A program made the translations under genes and the position numbers. DNA of 64,000 nucleotides from Crocosphaera watsonii WH 8501 (GTDB taxonomy: Bacteria; Cyanobacteriota; Cyanobacteriia; Cyanobacteriales; Microcystaceae): assembly GCF_000167195.1 (NCBI RefSeq), contig NZ_AADV02000003.1:112501-176500 (forward strand). Reading direction: 5' to 3'. The notes beneath the pieces were generated by a model. The model was not told where the DNA came from, searched no databases, and saw only the letters and a program-made list of their open reading frames with translations. Positions within the stretch are counted from its first letter, which is position 1, and every line of letters begins with the position of its first letter. Shown piece after piece: positions 37,496-45,695 of this stretch.

Positions 37496-37591
37496 ATGAC
37501 TGTTGACCAACTACTATTACTGATTGCTTTATTAAGCCCAGGAATTTTATTATCTGCCTTAGTAATGGGAAGCTTTGCTAAAGGTGGCTAA
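37496..37591 (+). CDS. 31-residue single-TM protein candidate
   Basis: ATG 37496 to TAA 37591 encodes MTVDQLLLLIALLSPGILLS and then ALVMGSFAKGG: one transmembrane helix and a short basic Gly tail. Size and shape are those of small photosystem, cytochrome b6f or NDH subunits, but I do not recognise it as any of them. A strong hairpin follows directly at 37607-37645, as expected for the end of a transcript. No strong Shine-Dalgarno sequence is visible. Confidence 0.5.
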   Translation: MTVDQLLLLIALLSPGILLSALVMGSFAKGG

Positions 37592-37606
37592 GCCCCTAAC
37601 AGGAGG

Positions 37607-37645
37607 TATCAGAGGGCAAGATTGCTGAATCTTCTCCCTCTGATA
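37607..37645 (+). terminator. Strong hairpin with 10-bp perfect outer stem
   Basis: TATCAGAGGG (37607-37616) pairs with CCCTCTGATA (37636-37645), and an inner AAGATT/AATCTT stem (37618-37633) extends it. It is between the small TM ORF (plus) and the convergent DUF760 gene. Confidence 0.7.
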
Positions 37646-37662
37646 AGATACCCTCGTTACCC

Positions 37663-38022
37663 TCAATCTTCTTCTGTTTGTTCATGGGATTGATTGGGGG
37701 AAATAGAATCGACGTTGGATAAGTTAGCTTCGAGATTCTTCCGTTGTTCCATTTGACTGAGAAAATATCCAGTCATCATAGCTGAAGCGAGAAGATTAGC
37801 TAAATTTTCGCGATCGGTGGTCACTTGAATGTTGAACTCTTCCAAGGGGAGCATTCCCACCAAGCCTTCTACATTCTGGGTAATGATTTGCTGAATCTCA
37901 GGACTAGCGGATTGAGCAATACGAGAGAGGGTATCAGGATGTTGTTGTTGTAGATATTGAATGAGGGTGTTTACGTTTTGTTCTTCTGGCTCGGAAGCGA
38001 AAAAATCAAAGTTGAATACCAT
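37663..38022 (-). CDS. DUF760 family protein
   Basis: The 119-residue soluble protein carries the DUF760 signature in two parts: VEGLVGMLPLEEFNIQVTTDRENL (around residues 50-75), then ASAMMTGYFLSQMEQRKNLE. The family is found in cyanobacteria and plastids. Some plant members affect plastid processes, but no function is settled to my knowledge. The N terminus and acidic C-terminal tail look disordered. Upstream are two small non-coding tracts and the 32-bp palindrome. Confidence 0.8.
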   Translation of the reverse strand: MVFNFDFFASEPEEQNVNTLIQYLQQQHPDTLSRIAQSASPEIQQIITQNVEGLVGMLPLEEFNIQVTTDRENLANLLASAMMTGYFLSQMEQRKNLEANLSNVDSISPNQSHEQTEED

Positions 38023-38253
38023 TAGAACTCCAAAATTGGGGTTGACTTATGTTCCAATTATATACCCATACTTTTTTACCGAAATGATACGGGAGCATCA
38101 AAGCCATAGTGCCGCTACGGGTCAGTCAAAAGGCACTCATGCACTCATGCAAAAAGATGGATTGGCAAGGATTTCAGGATTTTGTTACCGAAAATAATTG
38201 GGTCTAAACCCGCATTTCTCACAAACTGATCAGTAATCAGCTAGAGGTTAGAT

Positions 38254-38285
38254 GTGCCATTTTAAGCGATCGCTTAAAATGGCAC
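38254..38285. repeat. 32-bp perfect palindrome centred on a HIP1 octamer
   Basis: Half-site GTGCCATTTTAAGCGA; the central 8 bases are GCGATCGC. It lies between the DUF760 promoter region and the desaturase 3' end. It may be a terminator or protein-binding site. It is unrelated to the 28-bp palindromes. Confidence 0.8.
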
Positions 38286-38387
38286 ACTGTTATTTTTTAC
38301 TCGCCCCTCAAATCAAGGTTTAACTCAGACTACATAATGGTTTGAGTTTTATAGCAATTATCTTCTTGACTTAGCTAGATTACAGTT

Positions 38388-39482
38388 TCAGGTTTTCAAA
38401 ATCGCCTCAGTCGATTGACGAAAGGATGAGATCGAAACCAAACGGTTTGAGTCAGCACTCCATAAAAGGAACTGGGAACAGTCCGCCAAATCTCTCATTC
38501 GTAGGGTCTTCACATCTGAGAGCAGATGACTATTTTCACGATGACAGGCTGCAAGATGATAATTGGGAATTCTTTCACAAAGATGATGAATATTGTGATA
38601 GCCGATGTCGGCAGTAAACCATCTGAGAATAGCGGGTAATTCTAAATAACTGCTGCCCTGAACTGCACCTAGAATATAGTTCCAGTCGGCTGTTTTGTGA
38701 GCATAAGCTCCCTCAAAAATGTGCTGTACGAAAAAGAGCCAGATGAAAATCGTCGCAGAACAACTGAGTGTAATGGAGTAAATACTCCAAAACAACCCAA
38801 CTCCCCATAAATGGCTCAGAAAAATCCAGCTACCAACCACACAAATATTGTTGAGCAGGAGATCCCAAAATTCAGTAGCCGACTGCCAATGTTTGGATTG
38901 GTGGGCAGATATCGTCTGTGCTAAGTTAAACTCTGAACCTTTCTTGAAATCAGTGAATATATGCTGGATAAACTCATAAACTTCCATTATTAAAATGAGC
39001 CTGGGCTTGATGGCAAGGTAGAAAAAGCCGCCAGGAATCGCCATTAATGGATGTGGCAGGAGTTCATATAGTCTTTGATTGAACGGATCGAGCTTAGAAA
39101 ACTCTTCAGTAGATAAAAAATCGGCAACGCCTCGATATCGTTCCCAGTCGCCATTGGTTTTGTGATGGTAGGCATGATCTCTAGACCAGCCATATTGGGG
39201 AATTGCATTGATTACACCTAGCACGAACCCAAAAATACGGTTAGCCGATTTTGACTGAAAGAGAGAATAATGTCCGCAATCGTGCATCAAAGAGAAACAG
39301 CGAAGTGAAAAGAGAATCAGCAGAACAATGATCGGGGGGAGAAGCCATAGAGAAATAGACGCTACTTTTACCGCTAAAATCCATAAAAGAACATAAGGCA
39401 CAACGGTATTGAGAATTTGATAAGTTGCCCGCAGGTTACTGCTGTTGATGTAGGTGGTCAAAACGAACTCAGCTTTATTCAT
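38388..39482 (-). CDS. Fatty acid desaturase family protein
   Basis: The 364-residue membrane protein has the three His boxes of di-iron desaturases: HDCGH near 68 (LMHDCGHYSLF), HAYHH near 104 and HNIHH near 297. About four hydrophobic segments lie between. Family members insert double bonds or hydroxyl groups into acyl chains or carotenoids. The substrate is not evident; the sequence does not clearly match DesA, DesB, DesC or DesD as I know them. It overlaps the upstream 73-residue ORF by 8 bases, and GC is slightly higher than its neighbours. Confidence 0.85.
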   Translation of the reverse strand: MNKAEFVLTTYINSSNLRATYQILNTVVPYVLLWILAVKVASISLWLLPPIIVLLILFSLRCFSLMHDCGHYSLFQSKSANRIFGFVLGVINAIPQYGWSRDHAYHHKTNGDWERYRGVADFLSTEEFSKLDPFNQRLYELLPHPLMAIPGGFFYLAIKPRLILIMEVYEFIQHIFTDFKKGSEFNLAQTISAHQSKHWQSATEFWDLLLNNICVVGSWIFLSHLWGVGLFWSIYSITLSCSATIFIWLFFVQHIFEGAYAHKTADWNYILGAVQGSSYLELPAILRWFTADIGYHNIHHLCERIPNYHLAACHRENSHLLSDVKTLRMRDLADCSQFLLWSADSNRLVSISSFRQSTEAILKT

Positions 39483-39696
39483 GAGTGCCTCTTTGGGGGG
39501 TTAAGTTAGGTTGAAACTCTGCCCAACGGTGTTGCACCTGCGCATAACAGCCGGCAGGAGAAATCTTGAGGTTTTTTAGCAGGTTAATATAGACAACACC
39601 ATTACCAAGCACCAGAAGCACAATCGCCTGAGTTGGGACATAGGTGTTAATTGCATTTAGCAATGTTGTGACGACTTCTGGTTGCAGTTCCAGCAC
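39475..39696 (-). CDS. Small protein co-transcribed with the desaturase
   Basis: A 73-residue ORF with one hydrophobic segment near residues 20-38 (TQAIVLLVLGNGVVYINLL). Its 3' end overlaps the desaturase start by 8 bases, which suggests translational coupling. I do not recognise the family. A 27-base Pro/Arg-coding tail near the overlap is polar. It could be a membrane adapter or the remnant of a larger gene. Confidence 0.45.
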   Translation of the reverse strand: MLELQPEVVTTLLNAINTYVPTQAIVLLVLGNGVVYINLLKNLKISPAGCYAQVQHRWAEFQPNLTPQRGTHE

Positions 39697-39809
39697 TTGC
39701 AGGTACGCTTCTAGGTGATTTCTGATAAAGGAGATCCCTTACCATCCCCCCTAACCCCCCTTTTTAAGGGGGGAATAATTGGAAAAGCAGGTATATTCAA
39801 GTGTGGAAA

Positions 39810-40052
39810 TCACCCTACTTGCGCTTGTGGAATGAATACTTGATCATAGGTCAAAGTATCCACCTCCCAGTCAATGCAGGAAGGGATGGTATCGACAACA
39901 GTGCATACGACCATTCCCCTGCCTGTGTTTAGATAACCGTTCCAAGCAATGTATCCGATCAATAAAAAATTTTGTTGGATGAATTGCTTTTGCCAATAGC
40001 CAAAACATCCCTGCCAGACACTATCGTGGGGTTGCATCATCCCTATCTTCAT
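39810..40052 (-). CDS. Hypothetical protein, 80 residues
   Basis: The ORF begins MKIGMMQPHDSVWQGCFGYW and is rich in Trp, Tyr and Gln, with no membrane segment. It ends IPQAQVG. A few Cys residues (3) are spaced widely. I do not recognise it. Codon use is plausible, but the start lacks a strong ribosome-binding site, so it may be a gene or a fragment. The adjoining 39740-39775 DNA contains a short CCCCCCTTTTTAAGGGGGG hairpin. Confidence 0.4.
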   Translation of the reverse strand: MKIGMMQPHDSVWQGCFGYWQKQFIQQNFLLIGYIAWNGYLNTGRGMVVCTVVDTIPSCIDWEVDTLTYDQVFIPQAQVG

Positions 40053-40157
40053 GATTTTTTCCAGTTATAAATTTTGATAATTGATCGATAAATCAATCTC
40101 TCCTTGAACTTTTCGGGTTGCTTATACCATATTTTTTAACCTAGTAATCACTTCCTC

Positions 40158-40286
40158 TTAAGAAGAGTAATCTGACTGAGACGAAGTTCCCAGTCCCATC
40201 ACAATGCCCCAAGTCAAAGATTCCCAATTTTGAAGAAAGGAGCGAATAATAAAGCCATAAAGTTGATTAGCTAAGCGGATCGCCAT
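40158..40286 (-). CDS. 42-residue ORF candidate
   Basis: ATG at 40286 to TAA at 40158. The sequence begins MAIRLANQLYGFIIRSFLQN, followed by WESLTWGIVMGLGTSS; one short hydrophobic stretch. Codon use is like the neighbours, but no ribosome-binding site or homologue is recognised. It could be a small membrane peptide or a remnant of a longer gene. Confidence 0.3.
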   Translation of the reverse strand: MAIRLANQLYGFIIRSFLQNWESLTWGIVMGLGTSSQSDYSS

Positions 40287-40340
40287 GACACAGGTTAAGG
40301 GACTTCCAGAGAATCAATTCCTCAGCACAAGCTTTTAGTG

Positions 40341-40808
40341 CTACTGTGGAAACTGATCAATTTCAAAATACTGATGAAATTTATTGGTAACTTCGAGAAG
40401 ATAAGAACGTCCGCTCTCTTGACGACGTTTACGCACAAAACCCATCTCAACTAATTCCTGAACGTGCTGATAGGCTGTACTTCCCCTTAGTTCGATTAAT
40501 TCGGTCTGAACAATTGGATTTTTCAGGGCAATGGCCGCTAAGGTTCTTAAAGCACCTTTTCCGAGTTCTGCCGGAATAATATCATCGGTGAGATCATCAA
40601 AAACTGAGCGCAATTGTAGACTGTAACCTGTTTCAGTTTCTACTACTTCTAAGGCACTGTCACGATAAGCATAATCAGAAATTAACTCCATCATCGCTTC
40701 TTGTGCTGTATCTACTTCACATTCGGCACATTGAGCAATATCCATTAAGCTTAGGGGTTGACCTTTGAGATAAAGAATCGCTTCTATTTTCGTCGCTAGT
40801 TTCATCAT
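40341..40808 (-). CDS. scpB: Segregation and condensation protein B
   Basis: The 155-residue protein has the ScpB winged-helix pattern: KIEAILYLKGQPLSLMDIA at the N terminus and ELGKGALRTLAAIALKNPIVQTELIELRGS near 80-110. It ends in the second winged helix, VRKRRQESGRSYLLE. ScpB with ScpA and SMC forms the bacterial condensin that compacts and segregates the chromosome. The family is usually 160-200 residues, so this is at the short end. It is preceded by the unknown gene at 40823 with a 14-base gap. Confidence 0.9.
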   Translation of the reverse strand: MMKLATKIEAILYLKGQPLSLMDIAQCAECEVDTAQEAMMELISDYAYRDSALEVVETETGYSLQLRSVFDDLTDDIIPAELGKGALRTLAAIALKNPIVQTELIELRGSTAYQHVQELVEMGFVRKRRQESGRSYLLEVTNKFHQYFEIDQFPQ

Positions 40809-40822
40809 AATCTATTCTATCT

Positions 40823-41302
40823 CTAATCAGAGAAAATATCGATTTCAGTAGGGTTTAGATTTAGTTCTATAGAGTGACCATATTCAATAAAATCAAGGGG
40901 TTGGGTTAAAATTTCTAGGGTTGAGTCGTCTTGAAAATGGTTCGGTTTCGTTTCAGGATGAGGATAATAAATTAGTCCAGTATATTTGCCTTTGTTGTAA
41001 ATAACCTGACAAAAAGAAAATGAAAAAGTTTCTGCTGGTGAGCCAAGATTCCATTTTACAAGTTCAAAAGTATATTGAGGATTACACAGTTTAAACTTAT
41101 AAGGACTAATCTTAACGTTTAAAGTTCCTGGGAAAAAAGAAGAAATGTCTAATCCTCGCTGTTTAAAGAAAGGAGTTTGCATTTCAATGGTTCCTTGAGA
41201 ATAAGGACTATCTTTTGCTATTCCTGAAGCAACTTGATGGCCTTCCCTAATAGTGCCTTTAATGGTTATCCATTCTGGGGTCATGGCTGTTGGTTTGTCC
41301 AA
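40823..41302 (-). CDS. Hypothetical protein, 159 residues
   Basis: A soluble beta-rich protein. The segment FFPGTLNVKISPYKFKL near 58-74 recalls the GTLNVKL motif of archaeal-type (DUF120) riboflavin kinases, but the rest cannot be aligned by eye and the Mg/CTP residues are not evident. Its stop is 14 bases from scpB, so it may be co-transcribed. No other motif was seen. The assignment stays open. Confidence 0.6.
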   Translation of the reverse strand: MDKPTAMTPEWITIKGTIREGHQVASGIAKDSPYSQGTIEMQTPFFKQRGLDISSFFPGTLNVKISPYKFKLCNPQYTFELVKWNLGSPAETFSFSFCQVIYNKGKYTGLIYYPHPETKPNHFQDDSTLEILTQPLDFIEYGHSIELNLNPTEIDIFSD

Positions 41303-41398
41303 ATTCCTCTTTAAGTGTTATATTACCATAGATAATAATTTTTGATTATATTTGTTGATAAAATTTACCATACTAACTTTTTGAATAATAGTTTAATT

Positions 41399-42466
41399 AT
41401 GGATGTTAGAACCTGCGGAATCAATTTAAACCATTGGTATGTGGTGGCACAAAGTAGAGAAATTACCACAAAACCCATAGAAGTTAAGCTATGGTATCGC
41501 TCCATTGTCCTTTATCGAGATAGTACGGGAAAAATTCATGGTTTAGATAATCGTTGTCCTCATCGTCAGGTTAAACTCAGTGAGGGTAAAGTGGTTGGAA
41601 ATTCTCTGGAATGTGCTTATCATGGTTGGCAATTTAATGGCCAAGGAAGTTGTACTTTTATCCCTTATTTAAACTCGAATCTTAATGGAAAGTTTTCCAA
41701 GAATCAAGCTTTACCAAGGAGTCAGATTGAGAGTTACCCTGTCCAAGAAGACGATGGTTTTGTCTGGATATTTTTAGGAGAAAAACACCTATTAGAGTCT
41801 AAACAAGTTCAACCAATGAGTATTCCTGAATGGCAGCATCTTAATTATATTGGGACAGTTTCTGTAATCGATTGTCAGGCTCATTTTTCTTTTCTTATTG
41901 AAAATTTAATGGATATGTATCATGGACATCTTCATGATGATTATCAAGCTTGGACAGATGCCAAATTAAAAGAATTACTCACTACTGAAGAAGGAGTTAA
42001 GGGATTATACGAAGCACAAAGTTATTATAAAATTGATAAGATTTGGTCAATTTCTCAGCTATTCTTTCCTCGCTTTCGTTCTTTACATCCCGAACCTTTA
42101 ATGGTTAATTATTGTTATCCTCACTGGCAATCGACTTTAGGGAAAGATTTTACAATATATTGTTTATTTTGTCCCATTAGTCTTACTCATACCAAAGCTT
42201 ACTTAATTCATTTTACCTCTTTAAATGCTTTTTGGCGGTTACATAAACTACCAAAATGGTTTAGACAGTTTATCAAGGATAGACTCTATGGAACAGCACA
42301 AACCATGTTAGATGGATTGGTTGAGCAAGATATCATTATGATAGAACAAGAACAACAAGCTTATGACCAACAACTCCGAGAACCAACCTATGAAATAAAC
42401 CCCACTATTCCTGCTGTTCAAAAATTTATCAAAAAACAAGCAGAAAAAGAATCAATCATAATTTAG
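41399..42466 (+). CDS. Rieske [2Fe-2S] oxygenase (PaO-like)
   Basis: Start at ATG 41399 (MDVRTCG), not the upstream in-frame ATG/TTG in AT-rich DNA. The 355-residue protein has an N-terminal Rieske domain (CPHRQVKLSEG ... CAYHGWQF near 55-80) and a C-terminal mononuclear-iron domain with DMYHGHLHDDY near 178, giving the His ligands. It resembles pheophorbide a oxygenase and other cyanobacterial ring hydroxylases. Substrate unknown. Not adjacent to other pigment genes. Confidence 0.82.
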   Translation: MDVRTCGINLNHWYVVAQSREITTKPIEVKLWYRSIVLYRDSTGKIHGLDNRCPHRQVKLSEGKVVGNSLECAYHGWQFNGQGSCTFIPYLNSNLNGKFSKNQALPRSQIESYPVQEDDGFVWIFLGEKHLLESKQVQPMSIPEWQHLNYIGTVSVIDCQAHFSFLIENLMDMYHGHLHDDYQAWTDAKLKELLTTEEGVKGLYEAQSYYKIDKIWSISQLFFPRFRSLHPEPLMVNYCYPHWQSTLGKDFTIYCLFCPISLTHTKAYLIHFTSLNAFWRLHKLPKWFRQFIKDRLYGTAQTMLDGLVEQDIIMIEQEQQAYDQQLREPTYEINPTIPAVQKFIKKQAEKESIII

Positions 42467-42600
42467 AATTTAGAATTACCCTAGAGACTTGAAACTATTT
42501 TTTTGTGTCATTTTTGGCAAAATGTACATCAAGAGCAAAATCAAATAAAGGAAGATGGTATAATCCACAAAGATAACCAATATGACGATTATAACCAACG

Positions 42601-43239
42601 ATGGAAAATGCCACTCCTAGTTTTATTTCTCCTCAAGTATCTAGGGAAGAATTGATATTAGAGATCCCATTAAAATTAGGTGTATTAGCATCAGGAAGTG
42701 GGACTAACTTTGAAGCGATCGCTAATGCTATCAATCAACAACAATTAAACGCGACAATTCCCCTCTTAATTTACAATAATCCTCAAGCTAAAGTCAAGGA
42801 AAAAGCAACAGCTTTAAACATTGAGTCCAAACTCCTCAATCATCGAGAATTTAAGGGACGAGAAGACTTAGATCAAGCTATTGTAGATTTGTTCAAATCT
42901 TATCAGGTTGATTGGGTAATTATGGCAGGTTGGATGAGAATTGTTACCCCAGTGTTATTAGAAGCATTTCCCAATCATGTTATCAATATTCATCCTAGTT
43001 TGTTACCTAGTTTCAAAGGAATTAAGGCAATAGAACAAGCTTTAGAAGCAAAAGTTAAAATTACAGGATGTACAGTTCATCTTGCCAGTTTAGAGGTGGA
43101 TAGTGGACCGATTTTATTACAAGCAGCAGTCCCTATCTTACCTAACGATACCCTAGAGACCTTACACAATAGAATTCAAATAGAAGAACATAAAATTTTT
43201 CCCCTTGCTATTGCCTTAGCTGCTAAACTATACTATTAA
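42601..43239 (+). CDS. purN: Phosphoribosylglycinamide formyltransferase
   Basis: The 212-residue protein shows the GAR transformylase motifs: ASGSGTNFEAI (phosphate loop), MAGWMRIVTP, INIHPSLLPSFKGIKA with the catalytic His, and VDSGPILLQ with the catalytic Asp. It uses 10-formyl-THF in purine synthesis. An N-terminal tail of about 25 residues precedes the core. It lies 16 bases upstream of the hydrolase gene and may be in one transcript with it. Confidence 0.95.
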   Translation: MENATPSFISPQVSREELILEIPLKLGVLASGSGTNFEAIANAINQQQLNATIPLLIYNNPQAKVKEKATALNIESKLLNHREFKGREDLDQAIVDLFKSYQVDWVIMAGWMRIVTPVLLEAFPNHVINIHPSLLPSFKGIKAIEQALEAKVKITGCTVHLASLEVDSGPILLQAAVPILPNDTLETLHNRIQIEEHKIFPLAIALAAKLYY

Positions 43240-43255
43240 GATAAACCAATAAACT

Positions 43256-44173
43256 ATGAATTATCGTCCAGATTTTATACTATTTGCTCAACATGGATGG
43301 GCTGATACGAACGAAGAAATAAGGAAATTAGCCACTAAATTAGCCAATGATAAAACCCTGATTATTAGCCCCAATTTAGGTTGCCTAAAAACTTGGTTAA
43401 GTATGGAACCATTAATTGAGAAGGTCACTGAACAAGCTGAAGAAATTAGCCAAAAATATCCCCAAACCCCGTGGCGAATTATGGGTCACTCCATGGGGGG
43501 CTTAATTTGGCTAGAAATTCTCCATCAAAATCCCCAATGGTGGGGAAAAATTCATTCTTTGGTCTTAATTGGATCTCCCGTTGGGGGGGCAGATTTAGCC
43601 AGAATTATTGACCCATTATCCATTGGCGTTGGTGTTGCTGCCGACTTAGGAAAAAACCGCCGTTTGCAAGCAGATAGAATCACAAAAATTGTGCCAACAT
43701 TAGTGATTGCCGGTAACAGTGATAATGGTAGCGACGGTACTATTCCCATTTCATCAACCAAATTAACCTATAGTTATTTTGTCTGCTTACCCAATATTTC
43801 CCATAGTCAATTAAAAAACCATCCTACCTTAGTAGATGTTATTGAAAAATTTTGGGAAACTTCTCCAACCCCGGCCTTATTTGAAAAGGATTTTCCTACA
43901 GTTTTGATCGAAAGACTACAATTAATTCCAGGGATGACCGATGCCCATTCTAGAGACTTTGAAAAAGCCAAAGCTTACCTTAATTTTGAAAGAGGAATTT
44001 CTATTAAATTGTGGAAAAATCCTTTAAACGTTCTTCATGTTTTTGTGTCCAGTGAACAAGAACAATGTTTATATGCCGGGTTTGTGGGGTGGATACATTC
44101 AGACGGATTATATCAAGGGTTAGAAGCTATTCATCAAGACTATTATGAGTTAGTCATTCACGGACTTGATTAA
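43256..44173 (+). CDS. Alpha/beta hydrolase
   Basis: The 305-residue protein has an alpha/beta hydrolase N-terminal domain with nucleophile motif GHSMGG near 75, the oxyanion region FAQHGWADTNEE near 10 and a possible catalytic His in NISHSQLKNH near 185. The C-terminal 90 residues lack a recognised fold. It sits between purN and kaiA, 69 bases before kaiA. Hydrolases next to kaiA occur in related cyanobacteria, but no functional link is established. Confidence 0.78.
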   Translation: MNYRPDFILFAQHGWADTNEEIRKLATKLANDKTLIISPNLGCLKTWLSMEPLIEKVTEQAEEISQKYPQTPWRIMGHSMGGLIWLEILHQNPQWWGKIHSLVLIGSPVGGADLARIIDPLSIGVGVAADLGKNRRLQADRITKIVPTLVIAGNSDNGSDGTIPISSTKLTYSYFVCLPNISHSQLKNHPTLVDVIEKFWETSPTPALFEKDFPTVLIERLQLIPGMTDAHSRDFEKAKAYLNFERGISIKLWKNPLNVLHVFVSSEQEQCLYAGFVGWIHSDGLYQGLEAIHQDYYELVIHGLD

Positions 44174-44242
44174 TTTTCTCTGTGCATAACAAACCAGAGA
44201 CTTTTATGGTAACTTCTTAGAGGGGAGTTTTACTCTCACTAT

Positions 44243-45172
44243 TTGTGTTTATCTATCCACAGACCATTGCAGACGCGACTATCCATTTGTCTTTGTAGCA
44301 GTGATAAACCTTTCACTCAGTTATTGGCCAATCATCTGAGTGGCGATCGCTATCGTCTACATATCATCGATCAAGTAGAAGAGTTAATACCTTTCTTAAA
44401 GGCTCATAGTGAAACTATAGATTGTTTAATTGTCAGAGAGGAAGCATCTATTCTGCCCTTATTCAACCAACTGTATGAAAGAGGAACCCTCTTACCAGTT
44501 ATTATTGTCGAGAAGGGGGAAGATCCATCCATAGCTTTGGCTAATGTAGAATCACCCACTTTTCTCTACCATAGTGCTGAGGTGCGTCATGGGGTGAGCC
44601 AGTTGGGGGATGTTCAGATGACTATTGATCGTGCCATCACCAAGTTTTTGCACTTGGGGCCTAGTTGTTGTCTTGCTGATCGCTCCCTGTCTGCTCAAGG
44701 AGATATTGATACAGAAAAACATCAGAGTTTTTTACTGTTACAACAGCGTCGTCTAGCGGAAAAACTCAAAGAAAGATTAGGTTATTTAGGAGTATATTAT
44801 AAGCGAAATCCTCAATATTTTTATCGCAATCTTTCCCCAGAAGATAAACAAGCCTTACTGAAAGAATTAATGACTAATTATCGAGAGATAATTTTAAATT
44901 ATTTTGGCGAAGATGCCGACATTAATCAAGCTATTGATCAATTTGTCAATCAAGCTTTCTTTGCTGATATTTCTGTGTCCCGTGTCTTAGAACTGCACAT
45001 GGAACTGATGGACGAATTCTCACAACAACTCAAATTAGAAGGACGCAGTGAAGAAATTCTGCTAGACTATCGCCTAACCATTATTGACATTTTGGCCCAT
45101 TTGGGAGAAATGTATCGTCGTTGCATTCCTAGAGGAGATTTACTTTTTGATTTATTAAATCAAATGGATTAA
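44243..45172 (+). CDS. kaiA: Circadian clock protein KaiA
   Basis: The protein of about 309 residues has an N-terminal pseudo-receiver domain with no phospho-acceptor Asp, and a C-terminal four-helix domain with the conserved KaiA segments ERLGYLGVYYKRNPQYFYRNL near 178 and EEILLDYRLTIIDILAHLGEMYRR near 270. KaiA dimers bind the KaiC C-terminal tail and stimulate its autophosphorylation. The start codon is uncertain: the frame opens with TTG 44243, with another TTG at 44267. GAGGGGAG at 44220-44227 may be a distant ribosome-binding site. Confidence 0.9.
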   Translation: MCLSIHRPLQTRLSICLCSSDKPFTQLLANHLSGDRYRLHIIDQVEELIPFLKAHSETIDCLIVREEASILPLFNQLYERGTLLPVIIVEKGEDPSIALANVESPTFLYHSAEVRHGVSQLGDVQMTIDRAITKFLHLGPSCCLADRSLSAQGDIDTEKHQSFLLLQQRRLAEKLKERLGYLGVYYKRNPQYFYRNLSPEDKQALLKELMTNYREIILNYFGEDADINQAIDQFVNQAFFADISVSRVLELHMELMDEFSQQLKLEGRSEEILLDYRLTIIDILAHLGEMYRRCIPRGDLLFDLLNQMD

Positions 45173-45272
45173 AGTAGTGAAGGACGAGAAAACTCTACTA
45201 AAATAATTCTTATTGTTCCCTAAACCTGTAAAATTTGTCTAATGATTTTTCTTGCTCTATCAATATGTGGCC

Positions 45273-45587
45273 ATGATTGACTTCAAAAAAACCTATGTTC
45301 TCAAACTCTACGTCGCTGGTAATACCCCCAACTCAGTGAGGGCTTTAAAAACTTTAAAAAATATCCTCGAAGACGAATTTAAGGGAGTTTACGCATTGAA
45401 AGTTATTGATGTTTTGAAAAATCCACAATTAGCCGAAGAAGATAAAATTTTGGCAACACCAACCTTGGCGAAAATTTTACCACCTCCTGTACGTAAAATT
45501 ATTGGGGATCTTTCCGATAGGGAGAAAGTTTTAATTGGTTTGGATCTTCTCTATGAGGAGATTCGGGAACGGGAGAATGATCCATAA
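45273..45587 (+). CDS. kaiB: Circadian clock protein KaiB
   Basis: Start at ATG 45273 ([21 protein letters not shown]); the longer TTG start at 45252 adds 7 unlike residues. The 104-residue protein has [54 protein letters not shown], and the acidic C-terminal tail of KaiB. It switches fold, binds the KaiC CI ring and sequesters KaiA. The kaiA-kaiB gap is 100 bases; kaiB-kaiC is 108. Confidence 0.96.
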   Translation: MIDFKKTYVLKLYVAGNTPNSVRALKTLKNILEDEFKGVYALKVIDVLKNPQLAEEDKILATPTLAKILPPPVRKIIGDLSDREKVLIGLDLLYEEIRERENDP

Positions 45588-45695
45588 ATACCTAGTTTTT
45601 AACGACAGTGTTTAAATTAGATTTTTTTCCATATTACCCTTGCATTTTTTTATAACCTTTCATACTTTCACTTATAAAACTATTATAAATAGGTC

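Noticed and set aside
40823-41302. CTP-dependent riboflavin kinase
   Set aside because: Only GTLNVKI is similar; the rest of the family motifs are not seen.
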